Origin: Acidimicrobiaceae bacterium RAAP-2
GTDB taxonomy: Bacteria; Actinomycetota; Acidimicrobiia; Acidimicrobiales; RAAP-2
Assembly: GCA_001443545.1 (NCBI GenBank)
Contig: LMAD01000002.1
Location: forward strand, 62,001 to 126,000
Length of the DNA: 64,000 nt
Reading direction: 5' to 3'
The notes beneath the pieces were generated by a model. It saw nothing but the letters and a program-made list of their open reading frames with translations. It searched no databases and had not been told where the DNA came from. The translations under genes were made by a program, and so were the position numbers. Below, piece by piece: positions 52,607 to 61,811 of the stretch; position 1 is the first letter of the stretch; each line of letters starts with the position of its first letter.

Positions 52607-52627
52607 GACCCAGTGTGCCAGAACGGA

Positions 52628-53410
52628 CTAGTGGAGATAGTCATCACCTCGAGGGGGCGGTACGTGGATGCCGCGACGCTCGAGATCGTGCACCCATCGG
52701 TCAATCACCGTCTCGAGTACCGCGACGCGGGCGTAGTGCTTGTCCTCGGCCGCGATGACGTCCCAGCGGGCGTGGGCGTGGTCGGTCCAGGCGAGCGTGT
52801 CGTTGAGCGCGTCGACGTACCCCGCGCGCATGCCGCGATTTCGCCAGTCGTCGGCAGTGAGTTTCCAGTGTTTGAGGGGGTCCTTCGATCGGTCGTTGAA
52901 TCGCCGCAACTGCTCGTGATCCGAGATATGGAGCCAGATCTTGACGATGGTGACGCCGTCGTTCACGAGCGAGCGCTCGAACTCGACAATCTCGTCGGCC
53001 GAGCGCTTGACCGTATCGTGGTCGATCCGCTCCTCGACGCGTTCGACCAAGAGCCTGCCGTACCACGACCGGTCGAAGACCGTCATCTCGCCGCGGCCCG
53101 GGACGTGCGGCCAGAAGCGCCATAGGAAGTGGTGTCGTTGCTCCTCGTCCGAGGGCGCGCTGATCGGGATCACGCGAACGTGGCGAGGGTCGAGGGCACC
53201 GGTGAGTCGCCGGATCGCCCCACCTTTGCCAGCGGCGTCGAATCCCTCGAAGAGCACGATCAACCCCGGTCCGACCTCGTGGGGTTCGAGCAGTCCGGCG
53301 GTCAACAGTCGTAGATGCACCAGTCGTCGCTGGGCCGCCTGAATCCGCGTCTCGGACTCTTCACGGGACAATCTGGCCGAGAGGTCGATATCGTCTACGG
53401 ACTTGCCCAT
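52628..53410 (-). CDS. Polyphosphate kinase 2 (PPK2) family protein
   Basis: 260 residues: Walker A 'LFEGFDAAGKGGAIRRLTGAL', Walker B/lid 'MTVFDRSWYGRLLVERVE' and 'ADEIVEFERSLVNDG', 'KIWLHISDHEQLRRF' are those of PPK2 enzymes that transfer phosphate between polyphosphate and nucleotides (NDP or NMP). The class (ADP- or AMP-phosphorylating) cannot be decided by eye. Start at ATG 53410 with GGAGGG closely upstream; a GTG one codon earlier is possible. First gene of the PPK2-LLM-ribC group. Confidence 0.92.
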   Translation of the reverse strand: MGKSVDDIDLSARLSREESETRIQAAQRRLVHLRLLTAGLLEPHEVGPGLIVLFEGFDAAGKGGAIRRLTGALDPRHVRVIPISAPSDEEQRHHFLWRFWPHVPGRGEMTVFDRSWYGRLLVERVEERIDHDTVKRSADEIVEFERSLVNDGVTIVKIWLHISDHEQLRRFNDRSKDPLKHWKLTADDWRNRGMRAGYVDALNDTLAWTDHAHARWDVIAAEDKHYARVAVLETVIDRWVHDLERRGIHVPPPRGDDYLH

Positions 53411-53502
53411 CACCCTCCACGGAGTCGGTGTCTCACCGCAGGGTATCGCACGCGGCTCAATCGGTCATGGCGTCCTCCGTAGGATTGGTGCGAGGGGGAG
53501 TG

Positions 53503-54441
53503 ATGCGCGCGAGGATTGGGTGGGCGGTGCTGGGTGCCGCGATCGCGATGGCCATGCCGGTCGGCGCGACGACCTCGACCGAACTCCCCCAACCACGGCC
53601 CGTCTGTCTGCGCGGGCCAGTTCCGGCGCCGGCGGGCCACGGCGCGCGCTGCTCAACGTGGCGACGTCTCGATCCATGGTCGCGCGTCCCCACGGTCTAC
53701 GCCACGACGTTCCGACCCAACCCCGCGGCGCCGGCGGTCGCCTACGCCTCCTGGCTGCGCAGCTCCTCGTCGATTCTGGCGCTCTACCCCGGGTACCTTG
53801 GTCCCGGTGCGACGCCGCTGTCGCGCGGTCCCGAGATGGTGCCGACGTCGGCGCGCGGGCGGCTACTGGCGACCTTCAATTCGGGTTTCTACGAGGCCGA
53901 CGGCGCCGCGGGGTTCTACGTGAATCACACGCTGTACTTCCCGATGGTCCGGGGCCTGGCGACGGTCGTGCGGTTCACGAATGGGGTGGTGAACGTGGTC
54001 AATTGGGCTGGCGGACCCCGTCCGGGGACGAACGTCGTCATGGCCCGTCAGAACCTGGCGCTGCTGGTGGCCGGTGGGCGACCGACGGCGCTCGCCGCCA
54101 ACAATGCCGCATGGGGACTCTCGTTGCACGGCGTCGCGGCGGTCTGGCGCACGGCGCTCGGCGTCGACGCCTCGGGGAACTTGGTCTACGCCGCCGCCCC
54201 GGATCAAACCTCATCGAGTCTCGCCCAGGTGATGGTGGATCTGCACTGCGTGCGGGCCATGGAGCTCGACATCAATCCCGAATGGCCGATCTTCGTCGCC
54301 TACGGCCGACCGGGTGGGGTCCAGGCGTCATTGATGGTGCCCAATCCGAACCAGATTCCGGATCGCTTCTTGTACCCCAGCACCAAGGACTTCTTCGCGG
54401 TCTTCCAATCGACGACCCCCGGTGAAGTCCAGCCGTGGTAG
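53503..54441 (+). CDS. Secreted phosphodiester glycosidase (NAGPA/DUF2233) domain protein
   Basis: 312 residues with a signal peptide (about 1-24, 'AVLGAAIAMAMPVGA'). The conserved core is 'ATFNSGFYEADGAAGFYVN' and 'RAMELDINPEWPIFVAYG', with 'ALAANNAAWGLSLHG' between them, matching the NAGPA domain that uncaps GlcNAc-phosphodiesters. It could trim or remodel phosphoglycans in the wall. The ATG at 53503 follows GGGGGAG and gives the signal peptide directly; the frame is open further upstream. It overlaps capA by 7 nt. Confidence 0.85.
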   Translation: MRARIGWAVLGAAIAMAMPVGATTSTELPQPRPVCLRGPVPAPAGHGARCSTWRRLDPWSRVPTVYATTFRPNPAAPAVAYASWLRSSSSILALYPGYLGPGATPLSRGPEMVPTSARGRLLATFNSGFYEADGAAGFYVNHTLYFPMVRGLATVVRFTNGVVNVVNWAGGPRPGTNVVMARQNLALLVAGGRPTALAANNAAWGLSLHGVAAVWRTALGVDASGNLVYAAAPDQTSSSLAQVMVDLHCVRAMELDINPEWPIFVAYGRPGGVQASLMVPNPNQIPDRFLYPSTKDFFAVFQSTTPGEVQPW

Positions 54442-55550
54442 ACGTCCCATCGCGGCACCGGGGCAGACTTCGATGGGTGGTCGCACTGGTCGCACTGGTC
54501 GTCGTCGCGCTCGCCGTCACCGTTCTCGTCGCCTCGCGGTCATCCACCCCGACCACCCCGACCACCACGACCACCACGACCACCACGACGACCGAGGTGC
54601 CCTCCGCGACCATCGCCGCCGTTGGTGACACCGAACTGGGCAACACACCGTTACTCCCACCCGACCCGGCGGGGTATCTTGCGCCGCTGCGCCAGTACCT
54701 CGATGCGCCAATCGTCTTTGGGAACCTGGAGGGCACGATGACATCGGTGAAGCGCTCGAAGTGTCAGCCGCCGTCGCCGTACTGCTACGCGTTCAAAGTA
54801 CCGGTCAGCTTCGCGCAGGACTACCGCGACGTCGGCTTCACCGTGCTCAACAGCGCCAACAATCACGCCTACGACTACGGCGCACCCGGGGTGGCGTCGA
54901 CCTCAAGCGCGCTGGCCGGTGCCGGCATCACCCAGGCCGGGCTACCGGGCCAGATCGGGCTCGTCCGCGATGGAGCGGTGCGCGTGGCGTTCGTCGACTT
55001 CGCGCCGTACTACAACACGAACAACATGCTCGATCTCTCCCAGGCCGCGACGTTGATCGCGCGGGCCCATCGTGAGGCCCAGGTCGTCGTGGTCTACATG
55101 CACGCGGGTGCGGAGGGAGCTACCGCGGCGCACGTGACTCGAAAAGTCGAGACCTTCTACGGCGAGGATCGCGGCAACCCGTACCTCTTCGCCCACGCCG
55201 CCATCGACGACGGAGCCGACCTAGTCATCGCGAGTGGACCTCACGTGTTGCGCGGCCTCCAGTGGTACCGCGGCCACCTGATCGACTACAGCCTCGGAGA
55301 TTTCGTCAACTACTACGACTTCGCGACCGAGGGTCCACTACGGTACTCTGCGGTGCTGCGCGTGACGCTGCGCGCGAACGGGACCTTCGTCGCCGGACGG
55401 TTCACGTCGTTCGTGCTGACCAGCGCCGGACTACCGCAGTTCGATCCATCGGGGGCCGCGGCCCGCTTCGTCAACCAGCTCTCGCGCAGCGACTTCGGGA
55501 CGAGTGCGGCGATCGTCGGTCCGTCGGGAGCCATTACGCCACTCGGTTAG
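54435..55550 (+). CDS. CapA family poly-gamma-glutamate/metallophosphatase-like protein
   Basis: 371 residues: TM anchor (about 14-34), a Thr/Pro linker (36-54), then the CapA domain with 'IAAVGDTELGN', 'IVFGNLEGTM', 'LNSANNHAYDYG', 'VVVVYMHAGAEG' and 'GPHVLRGLQWYRGHLIDYSLGDFVNY', the metal-binding motifs of the calcineurin-like fold. Extracytoplasmic after the anchor. The role (polymer release or capsule tailoring) is inferred from the family. Coupled to the NAGPA-like gene; the stop overlaps the convergent hypothetical gene by 4 nt. Confidence 0.9.
   Translation: MVDVPSRHRGRLRWVVALVALVVVALAVTVLVASRSSTPTTPTTTTTTTTTTTEVPSATIAAVGDTELGNTPLLPPDPAGYLAPLRQYLDAPIVFGNLEGTMTSVKRSKCQPPSPYCYAFKVPVSFAQDYRDVGFTVLNSANNHAYDYGAPGVASTSSALAGAGITQAGLPGQIGLVRDGAVRVAFVDFAPYYNTNNMLDLSQAATLIARAHREAQVVVVYMHAGAEGATAAHVTRKVETFYGEDRGNPYLFAHAAIDDGADLVIASGPHVLRGLQWYRGHLIDYSLGDFVNYYDFATEGPLRYSAVLRVTLRANGTFVAGRFTSFVLTSAGLPQFDPSGAAARFVNQLSRSDFGTSAAIVGPSGAITPLG
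54545..54593 (+). repeat. Low-complexity ACC-rich repeat coding a Thr linker
   Basis: About five to six imperfect copies of a 9-mer (GACCACCAC-like) that encode the Thr/Pro linker of the CapA-like protein. Coding low complexity; possible length variation. Confidence 0.7.
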
Positions 55551-56143
55551 CAACCGCCCCCGCCGGGAACGCCCGCTCCGAGTGCCGGCGCGTCCACGGT
55601 TCCCACGTTCGCGGGTCGTGGATTGGGTCCCAGGTGCACGACGTACCAGACGCCGCGCCACGAAATGAATGAGAAGACGCCAACGGATCGGATCGTGTTG
55701 CCCTGTCGATAGAGCAGGCGTACGCCGGGGAGGTGCCAGTAGCCGATGCGGTTCTCGCAGTCGCCGGGCGGTATCCAACTGATGTCGGCGAAGTTGATGC
55801 GATCGCCCACGAAGGCGCCGGCGTGGACGGTTGCGGCGCGGTAGGCGGCGAGGTCCAGCAGATAGAAGGCCCAGAGGCGGTATTGGAAGTCGGCCGCCGG
55901 ATCGACGATCGCCTTGAGCTGGATGTAGGCCGAACGGGGGAAGAACAGGGCGCCGGCCTGCGCGACGTCGTTGGTGCGAATGGCGTGCCACAGTTCACGC
56001 ACCCGCACCGTGAGCGCCTTGCCCGTCCAAGGGCGGGTGGTCTGTGGAACGAGGTGACTCGCGCTGGAGGCGCTCGCGCCGATCGGTGCGTACGTGACGC
56101 TCAACGCGAGCAGAAGGGACGCGATTCGGTGGGTGCGGCGCAT
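55547..56143 (-). CDS. Secreted protein of unknown function
   Basis: 198 residues, not recognised. A signal peptide (about 1-28, 'IASLLLALSVTYAPIGASA'), then a compact alpha/beta domain of about 150 residues ('LWHAIRTNDVAQAGALFFPRSAYIQLK', 'WRGVWYVVHLGPNPR') ending in 'GGGGC'. The layout resembles small NTF2-like or lumazine-binding sensor domains, but this is only an impression. ATG 1 nt after the YfhO stop; strongly coupled to that gene. Cys in 'PGDCENRIGYWH' and the terminal Cys might pair. Confidence 0.7.
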   Translation of the reverse strand: MRRTHRIASLLLALSVTYAPIGASASSASHLVPQTTRPWTGKALTVRVRELWHAIRTNDVAQAGALFFPRSAYIQLKAIVDPAADFQYRLWAFYLLDLAAYRAATVHAGAFVGDRINFADISWIPPGDCENRIGYWHLPGVRLLYRQGNTIRSVGVFSFISWRGVWYVVHLGPNPRPANVGTVDAPALGAGVPGGGGC

Positions 56144-56144
56144 C

Positions 56145-58394
56145 TCAACGGCTCGCGGCGTGGGTCCCTCGACGGCGTCGTACACGCGGCCACAGGGGGA
56201 CGAGGAACAGGGCCAGGATCCCCACGATGAAGCCGAGAGTCGCGGCCTCTTCGTGGGGTGGCAGGAACGCGTAGGTGACGTTCGACGTACCCGGGGGGAG
56301 TGTGATCGTCTGGTACACGCCGTCGGTGGTGGTCAGGGGGACGGACCGGCCGTTCACGAAGGCGTGCCAGCCCGGCATCATGAGTTCGCTGCGTACGAGG
56401 GTTCCCGGCGCCTTGCACGTGGCGGACGCTCGATCGACGGCCGTGCTCGAAACCGTGCAGTTCGAGTTCGGCGACGAGAAGAACGGCGTGGTCGACGGCA
56501 GTCGGTAAATGTCGGCGCGGAAGTCGGCGAAGACCAGTTTGATGCCGAGGTGCACCAAGGCGCGGCTCGGCGGCGCGACGGCGGGGAAGAGCAGGTACTG
56601 GACGTCCGCCGCCTGGTACGCGGCCAGATGGGTGACGAGTGCGTTCTCCTGTTCGATGATGCCGGTCATGCCGCCGGCCACCATGTACTGGCGTGGTGTG
56701 GCGATCCCGGGGTTCAGTTGGGTTGAGATGAGGTTCGCGAACGCCTCGGGGAAGGGGAGGTCGATGGCGTTAAGCGCGTTGAGTCCGTACTGGGAACCCC
56801 AGTTCGGGTAGAGCACGGCGAAGTCGAGGAACCGTGACTCGCCGAGGTGTTGTTGCAGGTAGGTGATTGGCGCCTGGTCGACGGTGACCACCTTGGGGGC
56901 TTCGGCCGTGGGAACGAAGAAGAAGACGAGCGCCTCGCCAGCCAGCACGATCGCGAACAGGGTGGGGGCGACGCGGTACTTGGAGAAAAAACCGACGAGG
57001 AGGATTAATCCGATGGCGATGAATGGCAGGGCGTCGAGGCCCATGTAGATGATGCGGGTTCGATGGGCGACGACGACGCCGGCGTTGGCCGGCGCCGCCC
57101 CTTCGGCCGACCAGACGGTCAGGAGCAGGCCGATCGTCGTCGTCGCGAAGAAGAGCCGTCGCGCCGCCCGGCTGGTGGCCAGATCGGTGATGGCGAGGCC
57201 GGCGAGCACGACCACGGCCAACTCGAGGCTCGGCATCATGTAACGCGACACGGCGATCTGATTCACGTAGGGGATGAGGTTCCAGAGGGGACGGACATGG
57301 GCCACGTTGAACATGGCGAGAGTAGCCAGCAGGGTCCAAGCCGCGAGCGTAATTCGAAGGGGTCGAAGTCGAGGTCCGAAGAGGCCCAGAATCGCCAGGG
57401 TCGACGAACCGGCGAGGAGGTAGCCCCCGATGCTGCCCCAGGCGTAGACCGCGTTGTGGTTGCTCATGATCGTGCCGTAGACGTAGGGGTCGAGGAACAT
57501 CGGGAGTGCCTGGTTCGGCAGGACGGCCGTTCCGTCGATGGACCCGACGTGGCTGCCGACGTTCGCCACCCGCAAGAAGTCGGCGAAGGCGACGACGACG
57601 GGCAGCGAAAGGAGGATTCCGACGCCGCCGCCGAGTGCGACTCGTCGCAGGGCGATCAAACGGCGTTCGCGCACGACGGAGAACAGCCGCACGATCGCCC
57701 ACACGAGGGCGAGCAGTCCGTCGAGGAAGGCCGTCTCGGGGAATCCGGCGTACAGCGAGAGCGCGAGCGCCGCCGCGATGACGTACCAGCCCCCCCGCGC
57801 TCGATCGGCCACGCCGTCGTAGACCATCTCGACGCCCAAGATCAGCATCGGGAGGAAGGCCACCGGGTTGAGCGTCGCGTTCCCGAGCCAGGCGAAGGTC
57901 CCGTTCAAGGCGAAGACGACGCCGATGCCGGTCGCGACGGTGGCGGACATGCCCAAGCGGCGCCCGAGGAAGTAGGTCGACGCACCGGCGATGATCTCGA
58001 GGACCACGTGGAACAGGTAGAGGCCGTTGGGTAGCGCGAAGAGCAGGGTCAGCGGGAAGAGGGAGGCACTCTGCATCTCGCCGGCGAGCGGTTGGCCGAG
58101 CCCTTCGTAGTAGTTCCACCACGGCAGGTGACCGTGCAGGAGGTCCATCGCCGAGAGGTGACCGAGCGGTTGGGTGATGAACCCGACGTTGGGGTCGATC
58201 ATGGGTCGCCCGCAGGTGATCCGACAGAGCGAATGCGCGATGCCGCTCGTCCAGGCGATCGGGTTGTTGTTGGCGAGACCGAGGGTGTACATCGCGTTGC
58301 CGAGCAGCACGGCCGCAACGATGACGACCACCGGCCAAGCCCACGAGGGCAGGCGTCGATTGATCGCCACTACACGTTCACGCAGCGAAGTCAC
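56145..58394 (-). CDS. YfhO-family polytopic membrane protein
   Basis: 749 residues with about 12-14 TM segments: TM1 about 18-38, then 'LGHLSAMDLLHGHLPWWNYYEGLGQPLAGEMQSA' (the periplasmic acidic/aromatic loop typical of YfhO GT-C-like proteins) and a C-terminal extracytoplasmic part ('LMMPGWHAFVNGRSVPL') before the last TM. In Gram-positives YfhO proteins add sugar branches to lipoteichoic acid. GTG start 6 nt after a -10 box. A long frame at 56770-58344 in another phase is a shadow. Confidence 0.85.
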   Translation of the reverse strand: MTSLRERVVAINRRLPSWAWPVVVIVAAVLLGNAMYTLGLANNNPIAWTSGIAHSLCRITCGRPMIDPNVGFITQPLGHLSAMDLLHGHLPWWNYYEGLGQPLAGEMQSASLFPLTLLFALPNGLYLFHVVLEIIAGASTYFLGRRLGMSATVATGIGVVFALNGTFAWLGNATLNPVAFLPMLILGVEMVYDGVADRARGGWYVIAAALALSLYAGFPETAFLDGLLALVWAIVRLFSVVRERRLIALRRVALGGGVGILLSLPVVVAFADFLRVANVGSHVGSIDGTAVLPNQALPMFLDPYVYGTIMSNHNAVYAWGSIGGYLLAGSSTLAILGLFGPRLRPLRITLAAWTLLATLAMFNVAHVRPLWNLIPYVNQIAVSRYMMPSLELAVVVLAGLAITDLATSRAARRLFFATTTIGLLLTVWSAEGAAPANAGVVVAHRTRIIYMGLDALPFIAIGLILLVGFFSKYRVAPTLFAIVLAGEALVFFFVPTAEAPKVVTVDQAPITYLQQHLGESRFLDFAVLYPNWGSQYGLNALNAIDLPFPEAFANLISTQLNPGIATPRQYMVAGGMTGIIEQENALVTHLAAYQAADVQYLLFPAVAPPSRALVHLGIKLVFADFRADIYRLPSTTPFFSSPNSNCTVSSTAVDRASATCKAPGTLVRSELMMPGWHAFVNGRSVPLTTTDGVYQTITLPPGTSNVTYAFLPPHEEAATLGFIVGILALFLVPLWPRVRRRRGTHAASR

Positions 58395-58400
58395 GGAGCC

Positions 58401-58406
58401 AGGCTA
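58401..58406 (-). promoter_or_regulatory. Leaderless promoter -10 box of the YfhO gene
   Basis: On the minus strand TAGCCT, 6 nt, then the GTG start of the YfhO gene. Confidence 0.58.
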
Positions 58407-58453
58407 CAAGAGCGGCGCGCGCCAGTCCGGTTCCGTCGCCGAGCGCATCGAAG

Positions 58454-60166
58454 TCAGCGGAATCGGTAGTACATCGTTTCACCGAGCAGGAGCAGCGATT
58501 CGGGGAAGTAGGGGTCGGCAAACGTGCCGAAGATGTCCCAGCGTCGGATGAAACGATTGCGGTCCTCGAGGGGGTCGAGTGAACCCCTCGAGGAGCTGAC
58601 GTGGTGGTAGAGCTGCACGTCGGGGGTGTAGACGACGTAGCGACCGCGGACCTGACTTCGCAGACAGATATCGACGTCGTTCATGACCACCTTCAACTGC
58701 TCATCCATGCCGCCGAGCTCGTTCCACCACGAGCGCTCGACCATTTGGACCGCTCCGGTGACGGCGGCGACGTCGCGAGTCGAATGGACGAAACTGTCGG
58801 CGTGCCAGTAGTTCGAGTCGGTTCGTAGGTGTTGGGGGTAGGGCGAGATGACGATGCTCTCGTGTTCGCGTCGACCGTCTTGGTCGAGCAGGCAGGCGCC
58901 GACGAAACCGACGTCGGGCAGCGCCGCCAGGCCGACGAGTCGCTCTAACCAATCTGGCGTCACCACGATGGTGTCGTTGTTGAGGGTGACGACGTAGTCC
59001 GCGCTCGAGTGGGCCACGCCACGGTTCACGATGTGGGCGTAGTTGAAGGGGCCCGGGCAGGGCACGACGAGGTAGGGGGATTCGCGGAAGTACGCGAGTG
59101 CTTCGGGGTCCACGGAGTCGTTGTCGAGGATGATGATGTTGTAATTCGGGTACGTCGTCTTCTCCTTGATCGCGTCGATGCATTGACGCATCAGGTCGAC
59201 GCGATCGCGAGTTGGGATCACGATGTCGATTGACGGGGCCGGCGACGGGACGGCGACGCGCCACTTGATGAGCCCGGCGAACTCACCGACTTCGACGGTG
59301 GCGGGCCAATTGCGCCGGGTGAGCGCCGCCCGAACGATGCGGGCGGTGTCGGCGTCGATGTGTGAGCGTTCGAACGACGTCGTTCGTCGGCCACCAAGCA
59401 GTAGTTCGGCGACGTGGTGAAAGTTGGCGTCGATCTCGCTGAGGCGAAGATAGAGGTCGTGTTCGTAGGCCCAACCGGCGTCCGGTGAGAAGCCGCCGAC
59501 CCGTCGGATCGCGTCGAGTCGGATCAGGGCCGGGCGTCCCACCACGTTGTAGCTGAGCAGCGTGTGCGGTCCGACCGCGGGACTCTTCAACGTCGGGGCG
59601 TGGGGCGTTGGCCCGTACTCGTCGGCGAAGACGACGTCATCGTCCCCTTGGGCGTGGGTGCGCAAAACCTCGCGCGCCAGCGTTGCGTCGCCCGGCGGGT
59701 CGGCGACGTCGGCGATCAAGAGCCACGTCGCCGTCGATGATTCCACTGCCTCGTTCAACGCGCGAATGAGTACGTCGGCGTCGGGGGTGCTTTCGTCGAC
59801 GCGAACCACGACGACGTCAGTGGCGGCGATGCCTTCGGTCGACCGTTCGGGCTGGTCGAGCAGGTGGGGTCGGTAGTTGATTGGGAAGAACACCTCGTCG
59901 GGCGCTTCAACGACGAGTTTGGTGGTGGGCTCGGGCTTGGTCGTGCCGCGCACGGCGCGGATCAACTTCAGAATCGGCCGACCGAAGAATCGCGCGACGT
60001 GGTAGCGCGCGGTGTCTTCACCGAGCATGCGACCAATGGTGCGTCGGAGGCGATTTCCCGACACCATGTGAATGTTCCCGTGGAACTGGGCCCACCGACG
60101 TCGCAACTCGTCGTCGGTGATCACCGGTTTCGCCTCATCTACGTCAAATTGACGGATCTCGAACAT
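58454..60166 (-). CDS. GT2 glycosyltransferase with two GT-A-like regions
   Basis: 570 residues. The C-terminal half is a complete GT2 domain: 'IDIVIPTRDRVDLMRQCIDAI', 'NIIILDNDSVDPEALAYF', 'YVVTLNNDTIVVTPDWLERL', 'GGMDEQLKVVMNDVDICLRS' and 'LYHHVSSSRGS'. Residues ~110-300 look like a degenerate second GT-A domain ('VVFADEYGPTPHAPTLKS', 'GRPALIRLDAIRRVGGFSPDAGWAYEHDLYLRLSE'), an arrangement common in O-antigen and rhamnan synthases. Cytoplasmic. GAGGAT is well placed before the ATG. Probably works on the same surface glycan as the GT cluster upstream. Confidence 0.9.
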   Translation of the reverse strand: MFEIRQFDVDEAKPVITDDELRRRWAQFHGNIHMVSGNRLRRTIGRMLGEDTARYHVARFFGRPILKLIRAVRGTTKPEPTTKLVVEAPDEVFFPINYRPHLLDQPERSTEGIAATDVVVVRVDESTPDADVLIRALNEAVESSTATWLLIADVADPPGDATLAREVLRTHAQGDDDVVFADEYGPTPHAPTLKSPAVGPHTLLSYNVVGRPALIRLDAIRRVGGFSPDAGWAYEHDLYLRLSEIDANFHHVAELLLGGRRTTSFERSHIDADTARIVRAALTRRNWPATVEVGEFAGLIKWRVAVPSPAPSIDIVIPTRDRVDLMRQCIDAIKEKTTYPNYNIIILDNDSVDPEALAYFRESPYLVVPCPGPFNYAHIVNRGVAHSSADYVVTLNNDTIVVTPDWLERLVGLAALPDVGFVGACLLDQDGRREHESIVISPYPQHLRTDSNYWHADSFVHSTRDVAAVTGAVQMVERSWWNELGGMDEQLKVVMNDVDICLRSQVRGRYVVYTPDVQLYHHVSSSRGSLDPLEDRNRFIRRWDIFGTFADPYFPESLLLLGETMYYRFR

Positions 60167-60358
60167 CAGCCATCCTCAGAAACACTCACGCCCCGCGCAA
60201 AACCATCGCCCACGCTATCGGAGTGCGAGCGAGGCACCGAGAGGCTGAGAAAGGGCTCGGGTAGTCGGACCGTGGGCGAGCGCAATTCGTGTTACTTTGC
60301 GCAATCCGATTATTTATACACGAAGGTGATACTCACCGTAGAAAGAATTGAGGTCGTT
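60167..60358. other. Divergent intergenic region (192 nt) upstream of the permease gene
   Basis: No gene. AT-rich stretches near the permease (for example 60308-60322) suggest its promoter. A short GCTCG/CGAGC hairpin spans 60255-60281. GAGG precedes the GTG by 5 nt. Confidence 0.5.
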
Positions 60359-61801
60359 GTGTCAGGCACCAGCCGTTCGTCGGCTCCCCACGAGCATCAA
60401 CTACGCGCCGGTGCGCTCAGTCTCTTCGATTCGGTGATCATGGCGGTGGCCGGCGTGGCGCCGGGCTACTCAATCGCCGCGTCGACGGCCGCGCTGTTCG
60501 GTGTCGTCGCCCTCGGCGGTGCGGCTGCGCTGCTCTACTGCGGGATCGCAATGTTCGGCATCGTCTTCGCCTTCAACTACCTCGGCCGTGACGAGACCAA
60601 CGCCGGCGCGAGTTACTCCTGGGTCCGTCGAGCCCTGCACCCGGCGCTGGGGTACCTCTCTGGATGGGCCCTGGTGGTGTCGGCGCTGATCTTCATGGTG
60701 GCCGCGACGGTCCCCGCGGGGGCCAACATCCTGGGGCTCTTCTCGAGTTCGGCGACCAGTAGTGTCGGCGCGGTCACGCTCGTCGGTTCCATCTTCTTCT
60801 TGCTCATGGTCGGTGCGGTCGCTGCCGGCGTGACCATCACGGTCACCGTCCAGGTGATCATGTCGTCGATCGAGATCGTTATTCTGCTGTTGTTCATGGT
60901 CTTGGCCATCGTGCACGGGCACCACGTCAACACGTTTTCGTGGCACTGGTTCTCGCCTTCGATTTTCCACGGGTCGAGCGGATTCTTTGGTGGAGCGCTC
61001 ATTGCCGCCTTCTACTACTGGGGCTGGGACGTCACGGCCAACCTCAACGAGGAGACCAAGGGGGCCAAGCGTACGCCCGGGATCGGTGGCATCATCGGCG
61101 TCGTCTTCGTCTTTTTGCTCTTCGAGGTGTTCACCGTTGCCACCAACCTGGTCTTGACGGCTAGTCAGATCCAAAACAACCCCGCCGATGTTCTTTCGGT
61201 GCTGGGACAGGCGGTCTGGCACGGCACCGGCGGCAAGATCATCGTGATCGCGGTAGTCCTTTCGACGGTGGCGACGTTGGAGACGACTTTGATCCAGGTG
61301 ACGCGGACGCTGTTCGCAATGGGTCGCGACAACACGTTGCCGAAGATCCTGGGGACGGTGAACAAGCATCGTCAGACTCCGATCGTCGCCACCGTGATCG
61401 TCACCGTGCTGTCGCTCGGCCTCTTCGTCGGTTCACAGTTCGTTGGTTCAATCGGATCAATCCTGTCCGACGCCATTAGCGCGATCGGTCTGCAGATCGC
61501 GATCTACTACAGCCTGGCGGGGTTTGCCGTCGTCGTTCTCTACCGACGGCAACTATTGAAGTCGGCCACGAACTTCGTCTTCATGGGTCTGTGGCCGTTC
61601 GTCGGCGCCGTATTCATGGTGGTGATGTTCATCAAGACGATCCCGACGCTCAACGCCACCACGTTGTGGGTGGGACTGGGCGCGATGGCGTTAGGTCTGA
61701 TTCCGATGGCGTTCTATTGGACGAAGGGGAACCCCTACTTCGATTTGCCGACGAAGGAGGACCGCCACGCGGTGCTCCAGGAGTTCGAAGTCCTGCTTTA
61801 G
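60359..61801 (+). CDS. APC-superfamily amino acid permease
   Basis: 480 residues with about 12 TM segments. 'SLFDSVIMAVAGVAPGYSIAAS' (unwound TM1 with G-x-x-P), 'GRDETNAGASYSWVRRALHPALGYLSGWALV' (TM2-3 loop of APC transporters) and 'AAFYYWGWDVTANLNEETKGAKRTPG' (TM6 region) are APC signatures. The substrate is likely an amino acid or amine; not determinable here. GTG at 60359 is selected for its GAGG ribosome binding site and correct N-terminus; the very long upstream frame overlaps the divergent GT2 gene. An 11-nt gap separates it from the convergent GNAT gene. Confidence 0.92.
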   Translation: MSGTSRSSAPHEHQLRAGALSLFDSVIMAVAGVAPGYSIAASTAALFGVVALGGAAALLYCGIAMFGIVFAFNYLGRDETNAGASYSWVRRALHPALGYLSGWALVVSALIFMVAATVPAGANILGLFSSSATSSVGAVTLVGSIFFLLMVGAVAAGVTITVTVQVIMSSIEIVILLLFMVLAIVHGHHVNTFSWHWFSPSIFHGSSGFFGGALIAAFYYWGWDVTANLNEETKGAKRTPGIGGIIGVVFVFLLFEVFTVATNLVLTASQIQNNPADVLSVLGQAVWHGTGGKIIVIAVVLSTVATLETTLIQVTRTLFAMGRDNTLPKILGTVNKHRQTPIVATVIVTVLSLGLFVGSQFVGSIGSILSDAISAIGLQIAIYYSLAGFAVVVLYRRQLLKSATNFVFMGLWPFVGAVFMVVMFIKTIPTLNATTLWVGLGAMALGLIPMAFYWTKGNPYFDLPTKEDRHAVLQEFEVLL

Positions 61802-61811
61802 GGCGGCGCCG

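Noticed and set aside
54545..54593. CRISPR-like short repeat
   Set aside because: Units are contiguous 9-mers in frame within the CapA-like gene and encode a Thr linker; there are no spacers.
57063..58034. 323-codon frame antisense to the YfhO gene
   Set aside because: Low-complexity Asp/Gly/Arg/His shadow without a start signal.
56770..58344. 524-codon open frame on the same strand as the YfhO gene, another phase
   Set aside because: Composition is Arg/Pro-rich, no domain visible, and the YfhO frame has clear membrane segments and a promoter.
60241..60290. Possible TPP or guanidine riboswitch upstream of the permease
   Set aside because: CTGAGA occurs, but the paired conserved TPP element and the ykkC core are absent; only a 5-bp hairpin can be drawn.
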